DNA of 64,000 nt from Pantoea sp050157905 (lineage in GTDB: Bacteria > Pseudomonadota > Gammaproteobacteria > Enterobacterales > Enterobacteriaceae): positions 3,534,001-3,598,000 of the forward strand of contig NZ_JBKIWZ010000001.1 in NCBI RefSeq assembly GCF_050157905.1, in the 5' to 3' direction. This document shows, piece after piece, positions 33,409-42,954 of this stretch. The notes under the pieces were generated by a model. That model ran no database searches. It had not been told where the DNA came from and worked only from the letters and a program-made list of their open reading frames with translations. The position numbers and the translations under genes are program-made. Numbering within the stretch: position 1 is the stretch's first letter; every line of letters starts with the position of its first letter.

Positions 33409-34710
33409 ATGAAAGGTTTTAAAATCAGCCTGGCCTGGCAGATTCTGACAGCTCTGGTGCTTGGCATCATCGTCGGCGCTGTGTTGCATAATCAGCCAGA
33501 CAATCGTGAATGGTTAGTCACCAACATTCTCAGTCCTGCAGGCGATATCTTTATTCATCTTATCAAGATGATTGTGGTACCGATTGTGATTTCATCCCTG
33601 ATTGTCGGCATCGCTGGCGTCGGTGATGCAAAGAAGCTGGGACGCATCGGCGTCAAAACGATTCTCTACTTTGAAGTGATCACCACCATTGCCATTGTGG
33701 TCGGTATTACGCTGGCCAATGTATTTCAACCCGGCACCGGCATCGATATGTCAACGCTGGCAACGGTGGACATCTCTAAATATGAAGCGACAACGGCAGA
33801 AGTCCAGGGTGGCCCGCACAGCCTGGTGACCACGATTCTGTCGCTGATCCCGCAGAACATCTTCGCCTCTATGGCGAAGGGCGACATGCTGCCGATTATC
33901 TTTTTCTCGGTGCTGTTTGGCTTAGGCCTGTCGTCACTGCCGTCAGCGCAGCGCGATCCGCTGGTGAATCTGTTCCGTGGCGTTTCTGAAGCGATGTTTA
34001 AAGTGACCCACATGATCATGCGTTACGCGCCGGTAGGGGTATTTGCGCTGATTGCGGTGACCATTGCGAACTTCGGCTTCGCCTCGCTGTGGCCGCTGGC
34101 AAAGCTGGTGCTGCTGGTTTACGCGGCGATCCTCTTCTTCGCCTTTGTGGTGCTGGGCGGGGTTGCGCGCTTCTGTAAACTGCGAATCACCACGCTGATG
34201 CGTATTCTCAAAGATGAGCTTATCCTCGCATATTCAACGTCCAGCTCAGAAACCGTGCTGCCGCGTATCATGGAGAAGATGGAAGCCTACGGTGCGCCAA
34301 AAGCGATTACCAGCTTTGTGGTGCCGACCGGTTATTCGTTCAATCTGGATGGGTCGACACTCTATCAGAGTATCGCGGCGATCTTTATCGCGCAGCTCTA
34401 TGGCATCGACCTGTCGCTGACCGATGAAATCGTGCTGGTACTGACACTGATGGTGACCTCAAAAGGGATCGCGGGTGTGCCGGGCGTCTCGTTCGTGGTG
34501 CTGCTGGCTACGCTGGGCAGCGTCGGCATTCCGCTGGAAGGTCTGGCGTTTATCGCAGGTGTTGACCGTATCATGGATATGGCGCGTACGGCGCTGAACG
34601 TGATTGGTAACGCGCTGGCGGTGCTGGTGATTGCCCGCTGGGAAAACCAGTTCGACGCCGAACAGGCAAAACAGTATGAGCTGCAGCTGCGGACACAGAC
34701 CGCAGGCTAA
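33409..34710 (+). CDS. gltP: Glutamate/aspartate:proton symporter GltP
   Basis: 433 residues (437 in E. coli) of the dicarboxylate/amino acid:cation symporter family. Eight membrane helices and two hairpin loops are implied by the conserved blocks: FIHLIKMIVVPIVISSLIVG near 47-66, AYSTSSSETVLPRIMEKMEA near 278-297 (serine-rich HP1), SFNLDGSTLYQSIAAIFIAQ near 310 (NMDGT-type motif, here NLDGS), and TSKGIAGVPGVSFVVLLATL near 350 (HP2). It takes up glutamate and aspartate with protons. Confidence 0.95.
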   Translation: MKGFKISLAWQILTALVLGIIVGAVLHNQPDNREWLVTNILSPAGDIFIHLIKMIVVPIVISSLIVGIAGVGDAKKLGRIGVKTILYFEVITTIAIVVGITLANVFQPGTGIDMSTLATVDISKYEATTAEVQGGPHSLVTTILSLIPQNIFASMAKGDMLPIIFFSVLFGLGLSSLPSAQRDPLVNLFRGVSEAMFKVTHMIMRYAPVGVFALIAVTIANFGFASLWPLAKLVLLVYAAILFFAFVVLGGVARFCKLRITTLMRILKDELILAYSTSSSETVLPRIMEKMEAYGAPKAITSFVVPTGYSFNLDGSTLYQSIAAIFIAQLYGIDLSLTDEIVLVLTLMVTSKGIAGVPGVSFVVLLATLGSVGIPLEGLAFIAGVDRIMDMARTALNVIGNALAVLVIARWENQFDAEQAKQYELQLRTQTAG

Positions 34711-34725
34711 CCGCTGTTTTTGCGC

Positions 34726-34758
34726 AAAAAAGGGCTCAACGAACGTTGGGCCCTTTTT
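34726..34758 (+). terminator. Terminator of gltP
   Basis: GGGCTCAACG / CGTTGGGCCC (one T-G pair) with an AA turn and eight T, 16 bp after the stop. Confidence 0.92.
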
Positions 34759-34808
34759 TTTCGGGCTGCAATGCGGCCAGTCATAACAGGGAAAGCAGAC
34801 TCTGCGAT

Positions 34809-35231
34809 TTATAAAGGCCGATATATCTGCACAAATACGCCTTTTTGAGAATGAATGTTTCCTACCGTGACTTTATCGTCAGACGCCAGGCTTTCCCAGC
34901 ACTCGGCTTCAACATCGCAGGAGGTCTGGGATTCATAGCCCTGTGATTTCAGGTAATTCCTGATACGCTGGGTTTCGGCAACACCATAAAATTTTACGGT
35001 AAATACTTCAGCCTCCGTGCCTGTTATTCTGCCAAATTCAAAATGATAGTGTTCTGATATTCTTGGTGTTTTTTTTAACAGCTCAGGCGTGTAATAGTCA
35101 TACGACTGCTTATCATGTTCGGTATAACAGGCGCTGCTGGCAAACGCCATTCTCAAATATGGCCAGCCAGGTTCTCGTGCAAGAGCCGCGATAAAAGCGA
35201 TACCCGTCAGAACGAAGACTGTTTTCCTCAT
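34809..35231 (-). CDS. Small exported protein of unknown family
   Basis: 140 residues. The first 20 (KTVFVLTGIAFIAALAREPG after Met-Arg) form a hydrophobic signal or anchor segment; the rest is polar with four Cys (near residues 35, 104, 108, 111), suggesting disulfides in the periplasm. I do not recognise a domain. It overlaps the gene upstream by 4 bp (ATGA), so the two are co-translated. Base composition is lower in GC than in the flanking gltP and murQ. The coupling suggests that it works with the larger partner; what the pair does is unknown. Confidence 0.75.
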   Translation of the reverse strand: MRKTVFVLTGIAFIAALAREPGWPYLRMAFASSACYTEHDKQSYDYYTPELLKKTPRISEHYHFEFGRITGTEAEVFTVKFYGVAETQRIRNYLKSQGYESQTSCDVEAECWESLASDDKVTVGNIHSQKGVFVQIYRPL

Positions 35232-35932
35232 AATTCCTTCCTGGCGTTGCGGGTACCAACTACCACAAAAGTCTTATTATGCTTCGGCAGGATAACGTTT
35301 CCGGAAAGAAAATCATTATAGGGAAAGACCGTCCGCATGAACTGCGGTAATGAACCTTTGTGGAGTCGTAAGTGCGGAAATCTTTCCGGGTCGGGAAAGA
35401 GCAGAGGCTGAAACGTCTTATTCTTCCAGTTGCCAATTTTACCGTAATAGTCCCAGCGTTTCAGTGCTTCTTCTTTACTTACCGGGCGGAGCATCCCGAA
35501 GGCGTTCTGAACCAATACTGCGCGGTAAAAGCCCAATAGGTCTGAAACCAAATCTTCACCACTAAAACCGCTGTCAGTCATCAGGTTGTTGGGAAATGAG
35601 CCCTGAAATGCCTCGAACCTGTGAGCCATGTCCATCATCATCGCCAGGGCAATACTTTTCTGCTCCCAATAAGGCCGCCCGCGCCGGATTCGCCAGGTCA
35701 TCATCTTACCTGAGCGGAGTAATCCAAAGGGTGATGTCATGCCCTGTGAATATCTGACATCATAAAATTCTTTACCTGATGATTCACCCTGAGCCATTAA
35801 TCTCAAAAGCGCCCGAATATCTGTCCCCTGAGCGTGTCCCAGGTCCACCCAACCGAGCACTTCCGTGTAAACCAGTCCGAACTTCGCTGAGCTGGCATCT
35901 CTGCCATCGATAATCTCCTTTCGCTTACTCAT
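35228..35932 (-). CDS. Uncharacterised protein, possibly DUF4056-like
   Basis: 234 residues without a signal peptide or membrane segment. Segments that look conserved are GLVYTEVLGWVDLGHAQGTD near 18-38, YDVRYSQGMTSPFGLLRSGK near 57-76 and SGFSGEDLVSDLLGFYRAVL near 120-140. These recall, from memory only, the uncharacterised DUF4056-type family in which a '(V/I)D(L/T)(G/A)H' motif, an Asp-His pair that might bind metal or be catalytic, occurs near the N-terminus. It is co-translated with a small exported protein. GC content is below that of neighbours, pointing to acquisition. No function can be given. Confidence 0.7.
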   Translation of the reverse strand: MSKRKEIIDGRDASSAKFGLVYTEVLGWVDLGHAQGTDIRALLRLMAQGESSGKEFYDVRYSQGMTSPFGLLRSGKMMTWRIRRGRPYWEQKSIALAMMMDMAHRFEAFQGSFPNNLMTDSGFSGEDLVSDLLGFYRAVLVQNAFGMLRPVSKEEALKRWDYYGKIGNWKNKTFQPLLFPDPERFPHLRLHKGSLPQFMRTVFPYNDFLSGNVILPKHNKTFVVVGTRNARKEL

Positions 35933-36332
35933 ACCGAATATTCCTGTTTCGTCCTGTGTAGAGTGACTATGTCCTTATTTTCATCATTACCCTTTCAGGC
36001 CGCGTCAGACTGCACACTGACACGCCTCTTCTCCTTTACTCTGTTTATCTGGTCTTCACGCTTTTTTCTGAAACGGCAAGCTCAACTCAGACAGCACTAA
36101 AAAATTTCAAAAAGGAAAAGTTCACCCGAAGAGTAAAGCGCCTTTGGCACCTGTTGTAATACCGGGTTGCAGAGCCTTAAAGACCATTCACTTTGCAGGG
36201 GGTTAAAGCCACCCGCCTTGATCCACAACATGACTTACTCCACACCCATTAAAAAAAGATCTCACCCAGTGAATTAATCATTCGTTATGATGGTTTTTTG
36301 ATTGAATAATTTATTCCTTAGCGGAGCCCGCC
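35933..36332. other. Gap between the unknown cassette and murQ
   Basis: 400 bp, AT-rich, with no open frame of note. It must hold the promoter of the cassette (left end) and of murQ (right end, AT-rich 36240-36320). No operator for a MurR-type repressor could be recognised. Confidence 0.5.
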
Positions 36333-37244
36333 ATGAAACTTGATCTCAGCCAGATGATCACCGAAGGCCGCAACCCGGCCAGCCAGAACATTGATGAACT
36401 CTCTACAGAAGCGATGCTGCGCGTCATTAATGACGAAGACAAAAAAGTGGCGCTGGCGGTTGAGGCGATTGTGCCGCAGATCGCGGAAGCCGTTGACGCC
36501 ATCTGCGCGGCGTTTCAGGCCGGGGGACGACTGATCTACGCCGGTGCGGGCACCTCCGGACGACTGGGCATACTGGATGCCAGCGAATGCCCGCCCACCT
36601 TTGGCACTCCGCGCGAGCAGGTGGTCGGTCTGATTGCGGGCGGCCACACCGCCATCCTGCAGGCGGTCGAAAATGCCGAGGATAACCCGGAGCAGGGCGC
36701 GCAGGATCTGCAAGCGATTCATTTTAGCCGCCACGATGTGCTGGTGGGGATCGCCGCCAGCGGCCGTACCCCTTATGTACTGGGGGCGCTGGCATACGCG
36801 AACGAAATTGGCGCAACGACCGTGGCGCTCACCTGCAATCCGGGCAGCGCGATGTCACAGGTTGCCGCGATTGCGCTAACGCCGGTGGTCGGCCCGGAAG
36901 TGGTCACCGGCTCTTCACGTATGAAAGCAGGCACGGCGCAGAAACTGGTGCTCAATATGCTCACCACCGGATCGATGATCCGCAGCGGCAAAGTGTATGG
37001 CAACCTGATGGTGGATGTGGAGGCGACCAACCAGAAACTGGTACAGCGGCAGGTTAACATCGTCATGCAGGCGACGGACTGCGATGACACCACCGCCCGC
37101 GCCGCGCTCTCTGCCTGCGGCGGTCACTGCAAAACCGCCATCCTGATGGTGCTGGCCGGGCTGGACGCCGATACTGCGAAAACGCTGCTGAGCCAGCACC
37201 AGGGCTTTATCCGCCAGGCGCTGCAGGCGGCGGGGGCACGCTGA
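36333..37244 (+). CDS. murQ: N-acetylmuramic acid 6-phosphate etherase MurQ
   Basis: Cleaves the lactyl ether of MurNAc-6-phosphate, giving GlcNAc-6-phosphate and D-lactate, in recycling or use of wall sugar. 303 residues (298 in E. coli). The SIS domain carries RLIYAGAGTSGRLGILDASE near 68-87, CPPTFGTPREQVVGLIAGG, VGIAASGRTPYVLGALAYA near 138, and SSRMKAGTAQKLVLNMLTT near 195. Catalytic Glu lies in the DASECPPT motif. Its stop overlaps the murP start (TGATG). Confidence 0.96.
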   Translation: MKLDLSQMITEGRNPASQNIDELSTEAMLRVINDEDKKVALAVEAIVPQIAEAVDAICAAFQAGGRLIYAGAGTSGRLGILDASECPPTFGTPREQVVGLIAGGHTAILQAVENAEDNPEQGAQDLQAIHFSRHDVLVGIAASGRTPYVLGALAYANEIGATTVALTCNPGSAMSQVAAIALTPVVGPEVVTGSSRMKAGTAQKLVLNMLTTGSMIRSGKVYGNLMVDVEATNQKLVQRQVNIVMQATDCDDTTARAALSACGGHCKTAILMVLAGLDADTAKTLLSQHQGFIRQALQAAGAR

Positions 37245-38698
37245 TGGCCAGCATCACCGAAGCACTGTTGCGTGAGATCCTGCAGGCGGTCGGCGGCGCG
37301 CAGAATATCATGGCCTGTGGTCACTGCATGACACGGCTCCGGCTCACACTCAATCAGCCGGAACAGGCGGATGTGAAGCGGTTAAAGAGCCTGCCCGGCG
37401 TGCTGGGCGTTATCGACAGCGATGCCCAGGTACAGATCGTTGTCGGCCCCGGTAAAGCGCAGACCGCCGCTGAAGGGATGCAGCGTCTGCTGGTACAGGA
37501 TGATACTGCCCGGCTACCACAGGATGGCACAATGGCACTCAGCCAGCTGGCGGCACAGAAAAAACAGCAACTGAAGGCAAAACAGACCGGCGGTGTACAT
37601 CAGTTTCTGTCGCGCTTTGCGACCATCTTTACGCCGCTGATCCCCGGCTTTATTGGTGCCGGGCTGCTGCTGGGTTTTGCCACGCTGATTGAACAAAGTC
37701 TCCACCTCAATGCGCCCGGCGACCATGCGCCCTGGCTGCTGCACACCGTGGCCTACATGAAAGTCTTTGGCAAAGGGCTGTTCACCTTTCTCAGTATCCT
37801 GATTGGCTACAATGCACAGAAAGCGTTTGGCGGCAGTGGCGTCAACGGTGCCATTATCGCCTCGCTGTTTGTGCTTGGTTATGTACCGACCGCAACAACC
37901 GGCTACTACAGCGGTATGGAGAGCTTTTTCGGCCTGGCGATTGACCCGCGCGGCAACATTATCGGCGTGCTGATAGCGGCGATAATCGGTGCAGGCATTG
38001 AGAGACAGTTGCGCAGGATCATTCCTGACAACCTCGATATGATCCTTACCTCGCTGTTTACCCTGCTGATCACAGGGGCCATCACTTATCTGCTGATCAT
38101 GCCGCTGGGCGGCGAACTGTTTAAAGGGATGTCGTGGCTGTTTATCCATCTCAACAACAATCCCTTTGGCTGTGCAGTGCTGGCCGGGCTGTTCCTGATC
38201 GCGGTGATGTTCGGTATCCATCAGGGCTTTATTCCGGTCTACTTTGCGCTGATGGAGACGCAGGGCTTTAACTCACTGTTCCCGATTCTGGCGATGGCTG
38301 GCGCAGGGCAGGTCGGCGCCTCGCTGGCCCTGTGGTGCAAAGCCGAAAAGGGCGCGCTGCTGCGGGCGCAGATTAAAGGGGCGATTGTGCCGGGTCTGCT
38401 CGGCGTGGGTGAACCGCTGATTTATGGGGTGACGCTGCCGCGCCTCAAACCCTTTATCACTGCCTGTGGCGGCGGGGCGCTGGGCGGTTTCTTCATCGGT
38501 CTGGTGGCGTGGCTGGGCCTGCCGGTGGGAATGAACACCGTCTTCGGGCCGTCCGGGCTGGTCACGCTGCCGCTGATGACCTCCGGCCAGGGGATCTTCG
38601 CCGGTATGGCGGTTTACCTGGCCGGACTGATCGTAGCGTGGACAGGCGGATTTCTGCTGACCTGGTGGTTTGGCACCAGGGGAGTCGATCTGCGCTGA
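37244..38698 (+). CDS. murP: PTS N-acetylmuramic acid-specific EIIBC component MurP
   Basis: Transports MurNAc and phosphorylates it to MurNAc-6-phosphate, the MurQ substrate. 484 residues (474 in E. coli). The EIIB domain occupies residues 1-90 with the phosphorylated Cys in MACGHCMTRLRLTL near residue 25; a linker follows; the EIIC domain, with eight to ten membrane segments, runs from about 120 to 480 (LIPGFIGAGLLLGFATLIEQ, GIHQGFIPVYFALMETQGFN, PGLLGVGEPLIYGVTLPRLK). No EIIA domain is present, so it relies on the glucose EIIA (Crr). Translationally coupled to murQ. A murR repressor gene is not adjacent. Confidence 0.95.
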   Translation: MASITEALLREILQAVGGAQNIMACGHCMTRLRLTLNQPEQADVKRLKSLPGVLGVIDSDAQVQIVVGPGKAQTAAEGMQRLLVQDDTARLPQDGTMALSQLAAQKKQQLKAKQTGGVHQFLSRFATIFTPLIPGFIGAGLLLGFATLIEQSLHLNAPGDHAPWLLHTVAYMKVFGKGLFTFLSILIGYNAQKAFGGSGVNGAIIASLFVLGYVPTATTGYYSGMESFFGLAIDPRGNIIGVLIAAIIGAGIERQLRRIIPDNLDMILTSLFTLLITGAITYLLIMPLGGELFKGMSWLFIHLNNNPFGCAVLAGLFLIAVMFGIHQGFIPVYFALMETQGFNSLFPILAMAGAGQVGASLALWCKAEKGALLRAQIKGAIVPGLLGVGEPLIYGVTLPRLKPFITACGGGALGGFFIGLVAWLGLPVGMNTVFGPSGLVTLPLMTSGQGIFAGMAVYLAGLIVAWTGGFLLTWWFGTRGVDLR

Positions 38699-38753
38699 CG
38701 GACGGCCCGAATCCTCCAGCCGGGCTAACAGATAACATATCGGCAAAAATGTG

Positions 38754-38778
38754 AAAGCCGCTGCAGAGTGGCTTTTTT
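38754..38778 (+). terminator. Terminator of murQP
   Basis: AAAGCC / GGCTTT separated by ten bases and followed by T; moderate strength. Confidence 0.7.
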
Positions 38779-38924
38779 CGCGGCAGAAATTTAACAAATA
38801 CACTAAAGAGAGCCCCAAATGATGCCGAAAACATAAAAAATGGTAATCGTTATCTCTCAGCCCGCCGTTTACACGCAGGCTCTCCGGCTATCGCGTGCAA
38901 AAGCCGGGTTTTTAAGGACCCGTA

Positions 38925-40469
38925 ATGCGTAACAATCAACCTGTCTCCCAGCATGAGTATCTGTTCGACGATCATGCGACCCTGATGTCGACCACCGATC
39001 TCAACAGCCATATCACCTATGCGAATGATGCCTTTATTGAGGTGAGTGGATTTACTGCCGACGAGATTAATGGCCAGCCGCATAACATTGTTCGTCATCC
39101 CGATATGCCGCCAGAAGCCTTTGCTGACATGTGGGCCACGCTGAAGCAGGGCGAACCCTGGACGGCGCTGGTCAAAAACCGCCGTAAGAACGGCGATCAC
39201 TACTGGGTAAGAGCAAACGCCATCCCGGTAGTACGTAACGGCAAAGTACAGGGCTATATGTCGGTGCGAACCAAACCGACGGCAGAAGAGGTGCGGCAGA
39301 GCGAAGCGCTCTATCAGGATTTCCGCGAGGGACGTGTCAGAGGGCGGTGTTTTCACAAAGGCCTGTTGATCCGCAGCGGCTGGCGTCGTCCCTTCTCCAT
39401 TCTGAAGACGCTGCCCCTGCGCTGGCGAATCCGCAGCACCCTGCTGATGCTGCTGCCACTCTCCATCGCTGGCGTCTGGGCACTGGGGATGACGCCCGCG
39501 GCGCTGGCCGGGTTCAGCGCGGGCATGGCGGGCCTGCTTCTGCTCAGCAGCCTGTGGCTGGAGCAGCAGATTTCTCGCCCCGTCGAACGGATGTGCCAGC
39601 AGGCGCTAGGCGTCGCGACCGGGGCGAATCACAAAGTCGAACAGATGGATCGGGTGGACGAGATTGGTGTCACGTTGCGGGCAATCGGTCAGCTCGGCCT
39701 GATGTTCCGCTGGCTGGTGGATGATGTCAGCGGCCAGGCGATTACTGTGTTAAGCGCCAGCGACGCCATCGCCCGCAGCAACAGCGAGCTGAGTCGCCGG
39801 ACCGAGCAGGCCGCCGCCAATGTGCAGCAGACGGCCGCCACCATGAATGAAATGACCGCCACGGTAAAGAGCAATACCGAAACGGCCAGCGAAGTGAATC
39901 TGCTCTCAGCTGACACCAGTAACGCGGCCATTAAAGGCGGTAACGTAATGCATGAGATGATGGGCATCATGGGCGAAATTGCCGACAGTTCAAAGCGGAT
40001 CGCCAATATTACCAGCGTGATCGACGGTATTGCTTTCCAGACCAATATTCTGGCGCTAAACGCCGCCGTGGAGGCAGCGCGCGCAGGCGAGCAGGGCAAA
40101 GGTTTTGCTGTCGTGGCGGGAGAAGTACGCAGCCTTGCGCAGCGCAGCGCCAAAGCCGCCAGCGAAATTAAAACGCTGGTGGAAACCAGCGCCAGCCGCG
40201 TTCAGTCGGGCAATGATCACGCCAGTGCGGCGGGCGTGACGATGCAGGACATTGTCTCGCAGGTGCAGAACGTGACCGCGCTGATCGCCCAGATCAGCGC
40301 CGCGACAGCGGAACAGGCGACGGCGCTCAGCGAGGTCAGCACCGCGGTGGAAGATCTGGATGACATTACTCATCAGAACGCCGCCCGCGTCACCGAAAGC
40401 GCCGAGGCGTCCGATCGTATGACGCATCAGGCTAACCGTCTGGTGGAGGCGATCAGCGTCTTCCGGTAA
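38925..40469 (+). CDS. Aerotaxis-like methyl-accepting chemotaxis protein (Aer type)
   Basis: 514 residues. An N-terminal PAS domain (residues 8-115: HEYLFDDHATLMSTTDLNSH, ADEINGQPHNIVRHPDMP, NGDHYWVRANAIPVVRNGKV) of the FAD-binding Aer class is followed by a membrane hairpin (about 165-205), a short HAMP-like linker (ISRPVERMCQQALGVATG) and the MCP signalling domain with the hairpin tip DGIAFQTNILALNAAVEAAR, GEQGKGFAVVAGEVR near 375-410. The layout equals E. coli Aer (506 residues), which steers cells by redox state. It stands alone without a flagellar operon. A sigma-28 promoter could not be identified convincingly. Confidence 0.88.
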   Translation: MRNNQPVSQHEYLFDDHATLMSTTDLNSHITYANDAFIEVSGFTADEINGQPHNIVRHPDMPPEAFADMWATLKQGEPWTALVKNRRKNGDHYWVRANAIPVVRNGKVQGYMSVRTKPTAEEVRQSEALYQDFREGRVRGRCFHKGLLIRSGWRRPFSILKTLPLRWRIRSTLLMLLPLSIAGVWALGMTPAALAGFSAGMAGLLLLSSLWLEQQISRPVERMCQQALGVATGANHKVEQMDRVDEIGVTLRAIGQLGLMFRWLVDDVSGQAITVLSASDAIARSNSELSRRTEQAAANVQQTAATMNEMTATVKSNTETASEVNLLSADTSNAAIKGGNVMHEMMGIMGEIADSSKRIANITSVIDGIAFQTNILALNAAVEAARAGEQGKGFAVVAGEVRSLAQRSAKAASEIKTLVETSASRVQSGNDHASAAGVTMQDIVSQVQNVTALIAQISAATAEQATALSEVSTAVEDLDDITHQNAARVTESAEASDRMTHQANRLVEAISVFR

Positions 40470-40484
40470 CCTTAAGCTGCCGGG

Positions 40485-41450
40485 TTAAGACGCCAGCGCC
40501 TGCGGGCCTTCGCGTCCGGCCCGCAGCGCCCCTGGTGACTGGCCGACAATCCGCTTAAAGGCGCGGCTGAACGCCGCAATGGAGCCGTAGCCGAGATGAA
40601 ACGCGACGGCCTCCATGGCTTCACCCTGGTTCACAATTCGCTGGACCGCCAGCCGCATCCGCAATTCCGTCAGATAACGTAACGGCGTCATGCCGGTGGC
40701 ATTGAGAAACCGTCCGGCAAACACCGAGCGCGAACAGCCCGCCACGCTGGCCAGTCGCGCAACCGTCCAGTTTTCACCCGGATCGCGATGCATGGCGGCT
40801 ATCGCCTGGCTGAGCCGGGGATCGCGCATCGCCTGCACCAGCCCGCTGGACTCTCCGCAACCGTTCTCCACCCAGCCGCGCACGATCAGGGCGGCGACGA
40901 CATCGGCCAGACGCGACAGAATACCGGCGAATCCGGCCTGACGGGTGCGGGACTCCCGCTCCATCGCCGCCAGAATCGGCTGTATTTCCGGATACTGCGA
41001 CAGCAGAGTGCTCACCAGCATCACATCCGGCATGGTGTTTATTAGCGGCTGCATTCCGCCCAGCTCAAACGCCATGCAGGCGCTGAACAGCAGCACGCTG
41101 TGCTCGTCATCGCAGGCACCTTCCGGCGCGGCGATGGTGCATACGCTGTCGCAGAGCGGCTTGCTCGCCATGTTTTTAATACACTGGCAGGCGGCCTCTT
41201 CGCCTGAAATCAGGCTGTGCGGCTTACCGTGCGGCACCAGCAGCGCATCGCCACTGTTGAGCTGAATCAGTTCGCCGGAGGCACTGCGCACCAGCAGCGA
41301 GCCGCGTCCGACAAAGTGAAACTGCGCCCGGCCTGGCGCAGAGTCGTAATGCAGCCCGAACGGCGCACTTACCGCGATACGCTGGTAGTTGACGCCATAC
41401 AGGCGCATGCCCATCAGCAGCTCGCTGGTCAGATCTCCATAGTGGCTCAT
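40485..41450 (-). CDS. AraC family regulator with cupin_6-type domain
   Basis: 321 residues. Residues 1-200 form the cupin_6-type domain (FHFVGRGSLLVRSASGELIQ, DALLVPHGKPHSLISG); the AraC helix-turn-helix domain fills 215-315 (VARLASVAGCSRSVFAGRFL, AMEAVAFHLGYGSIAAFSRA). A cluster of Cys residues (near 88, 100, 104 and 113) may serve for sensing. The gene is divergent from an MFS exporter across 104 bp and most likely controls it, a frequent arrangement. The effector is unknown. Confidence 0.87.
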   Translation of the reverse strand: MSHYGDLTSELLMGMRLYGVNYQRIAVSAPFGLHYDSAPGRAQFHFVGRGSLLVRSASGELIQLNSGDALLVPHGKPHSLISGEEAACQCIKNMASKPLCDSVCTIAAPEGACDDEHSVLLFSACMAFELGGMQPLINTMPDVMLVSTLLSQYPEIQPILAAMERESRTRQAGFAGILSRLADVVAALIVRGWVENGCGESSGLVQAMRDPRLSQAIAAMHRDPGENWTVARLASVAGCSRSVFAGRFLNATGMTPLRYLTELRMRLAVQRIVNQGEAMEAVAFHLGYGSIAAFSRAFKRIVGQSPGALRAGREGPQALAS

Positions 41451-41554
41451 AGCATTCCAGACGAATTATCAAAAATGAAGGTGTAAGCATCATAGATCGT
41501 CCTGATGCGACACTCTATGCTCACACTCACTTTTTTATCTTCCGGAGAAGCAGC

Positions 41555-42742
41555 ATGAGTCTGACAACCGACGTGGCTGATGAGGTTTCCTCGCCCGCCC
41601 GTCCCGCGTGGGGCGCGGTCTTTGCTATGGCGTTTGGGGTGTTCAGCCTGATTACCGCCGAATTTTTACCCGTCAGCCTGCTGACGCCGATGGCCCAGAG
41701 CCTGGGCGTCTCAGAAGGGCAGGCGGGACAGACAGTGACCGTCACTGCGCTGGTGGCACTGTTTACCAGCCTGGTCACCGGCAGCGTCACACGGCGTATC
41801 GATCGCCGCATCGTGATGCTGGCCTTCTCGCTGCTGCTGATCGCCTCGGCGCTGATGGTGGCCTTTGCGGCTGACCTGACGGTAATCCTGCTGGCGCGCG
41901 TGCTGCTGGGGATGGCCATCGGGGGATTCTGGACGCTCTCTACCGCCATCACCATGCGTCTGGTGCCCACCGACCAGGTGCCACGTGCGCTTTCGATTGT
42001 TTTTAGCGGTATCTCGCTGGCGACGATTATCGCCACGCCGCTGGGCAGCTATCTGGGCGGGCTGGTGGGCTGGCGCAACATCTTTATGCTGACCGCCGGC
42101 CTGGGCAGCGTGGCGCTGCTGTGGCAGTTCTTTACGCTGCCCGACATGCCTGCAGAAAATAAAGATCGTAACGGCGGGGTGCTGGCGCTGCTTCGGACAG
42201 GCGTCATGCGCTGGGGTATGCTGGCGGTCATCATGATGTTTACCGGTCACTTCGCCTTCTTTACCTATCTGCGTCCCTTCCTTGAAGGGGTTGCGCAGTT
42301 CAGCCTCAATCAGCTGTCGCTGGCGCTGCTGGCCTTTGGCGTGGCGAATTTCTTTGGCACCTCGCTGGCCGGTTTCCTGGTCACCCGCAGCGTGTCGCTG
42401 ACGCTGAGCGGGATGGCGCTGCTGATGAGTGTCACTGCGCTGCTGCTGGTCACGTCTGGCGGTGTCGGCTGGATGGTCGGCGCGGGCGTGGCGATCTGGG
42501 GAATGGCGTTTGGTTCGATGCCGACCGGCTGGTCAACCTGGATTTCGCGTGCGGTGCCGGATGATGCGGAATCGGGCGGCGGGTTGCTGGTCGCCACTAT
42601 TCAGCTGGCGATTACCGTGGGAGCGGCAGCGGGCGGCTGGATGTTCGACCTGCGCGGTGCGGGCGGCGTTTTTGTCGCCAGCGGGGTGCTGATGCTGCTG
42701 GCCGCGCTGACCATCTTCAGCCGGGTCAGACACCACGGCTAA
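41555..42742 (+). CDS. MFS transporter, DHA1 (SotB/YdhP-like) exporter
   Basis: 395 residues with twelve membrane segments. MFS signatures are TAEFLPVSLLTPMAQSLGVS near 30, the loop-2 GSVTRRIDRRIVMLAFSLLL near 72, GMAIGGFWTLSTAITMRLVP near 118 (close to the sugar-efflux/arabinose exporter type) and SWIS-like WSTWISRAVPDDAESGGGLL near 328. Probably a proton-driven exporter of sugars or drugs. An AGAAGCAG ribosome site precedes the ATG. The divergent AraC gene is the likely regulator. Confidence 0.86.
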   Translation: MSLTTDVADEVSSPARPAWGAVFAMAFGVFSLITAEFLPVSLLTPMAQSLGVSEGQAGQTVTVTALVALFTSLVTGSVTRRIDRRIVMLAFSLLLIASALMVAFAADLTVILLARVLLGMAIGGFWTLSTAITMRLVPTDQVPRALSIVFSGISLATIIATPLGSYLGGLVGWRNIFMLTAGLGSVALLWQFFTLPDMPAENKDRNGGVLALLRTGVMRWGMLAVIMMFTGHFAFFTYLRPFLEGVAQFSLNQLSLALLAFGVANFFGTSLAGFLVTRSVSLTLSGMALLMSVTALLLVTSGGVGWMVGAGVAIWGMAFGSMPTGWSTWISRAVPDDAESGGGLLVATIQLAITVGAAAGGWMFDLRGAGGVFVASGVLMLLAALTIFSRVRHHG

Positions 42743-42954
42743 TTGCAAAGAGGCAGCGTGATATGCTGCCTTTTTTATTGCGTCTGGATTATTAACCTTT
42801 TGAGCGAAAACTGTGCGAAATGTGCTTTTAACGTTCAATTTTACTGAATGAGTTAAGCAAATCACTCCGCTTTTTACTGACCTTCTTCGGGGCTAATATA
42901 TCTTTCAACAAGGCAGTACGCCTTACCTGATAAAAATCAACCGAGGAATTAACC

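Noticed and set aside
37514..38818. Minus-strand frames opposite murP (235 and 181 codons)
   Set aside because: Mirror frames; the PTS protein on the plus strand explains the sequence.
38819..38924. A sigma-28 promoter before the Aer-like gene
   Set aside because: The best candidate (TTTAC, then GGCTATCG near 38887) departs too far from TAAA-N15-GCCGATAA.
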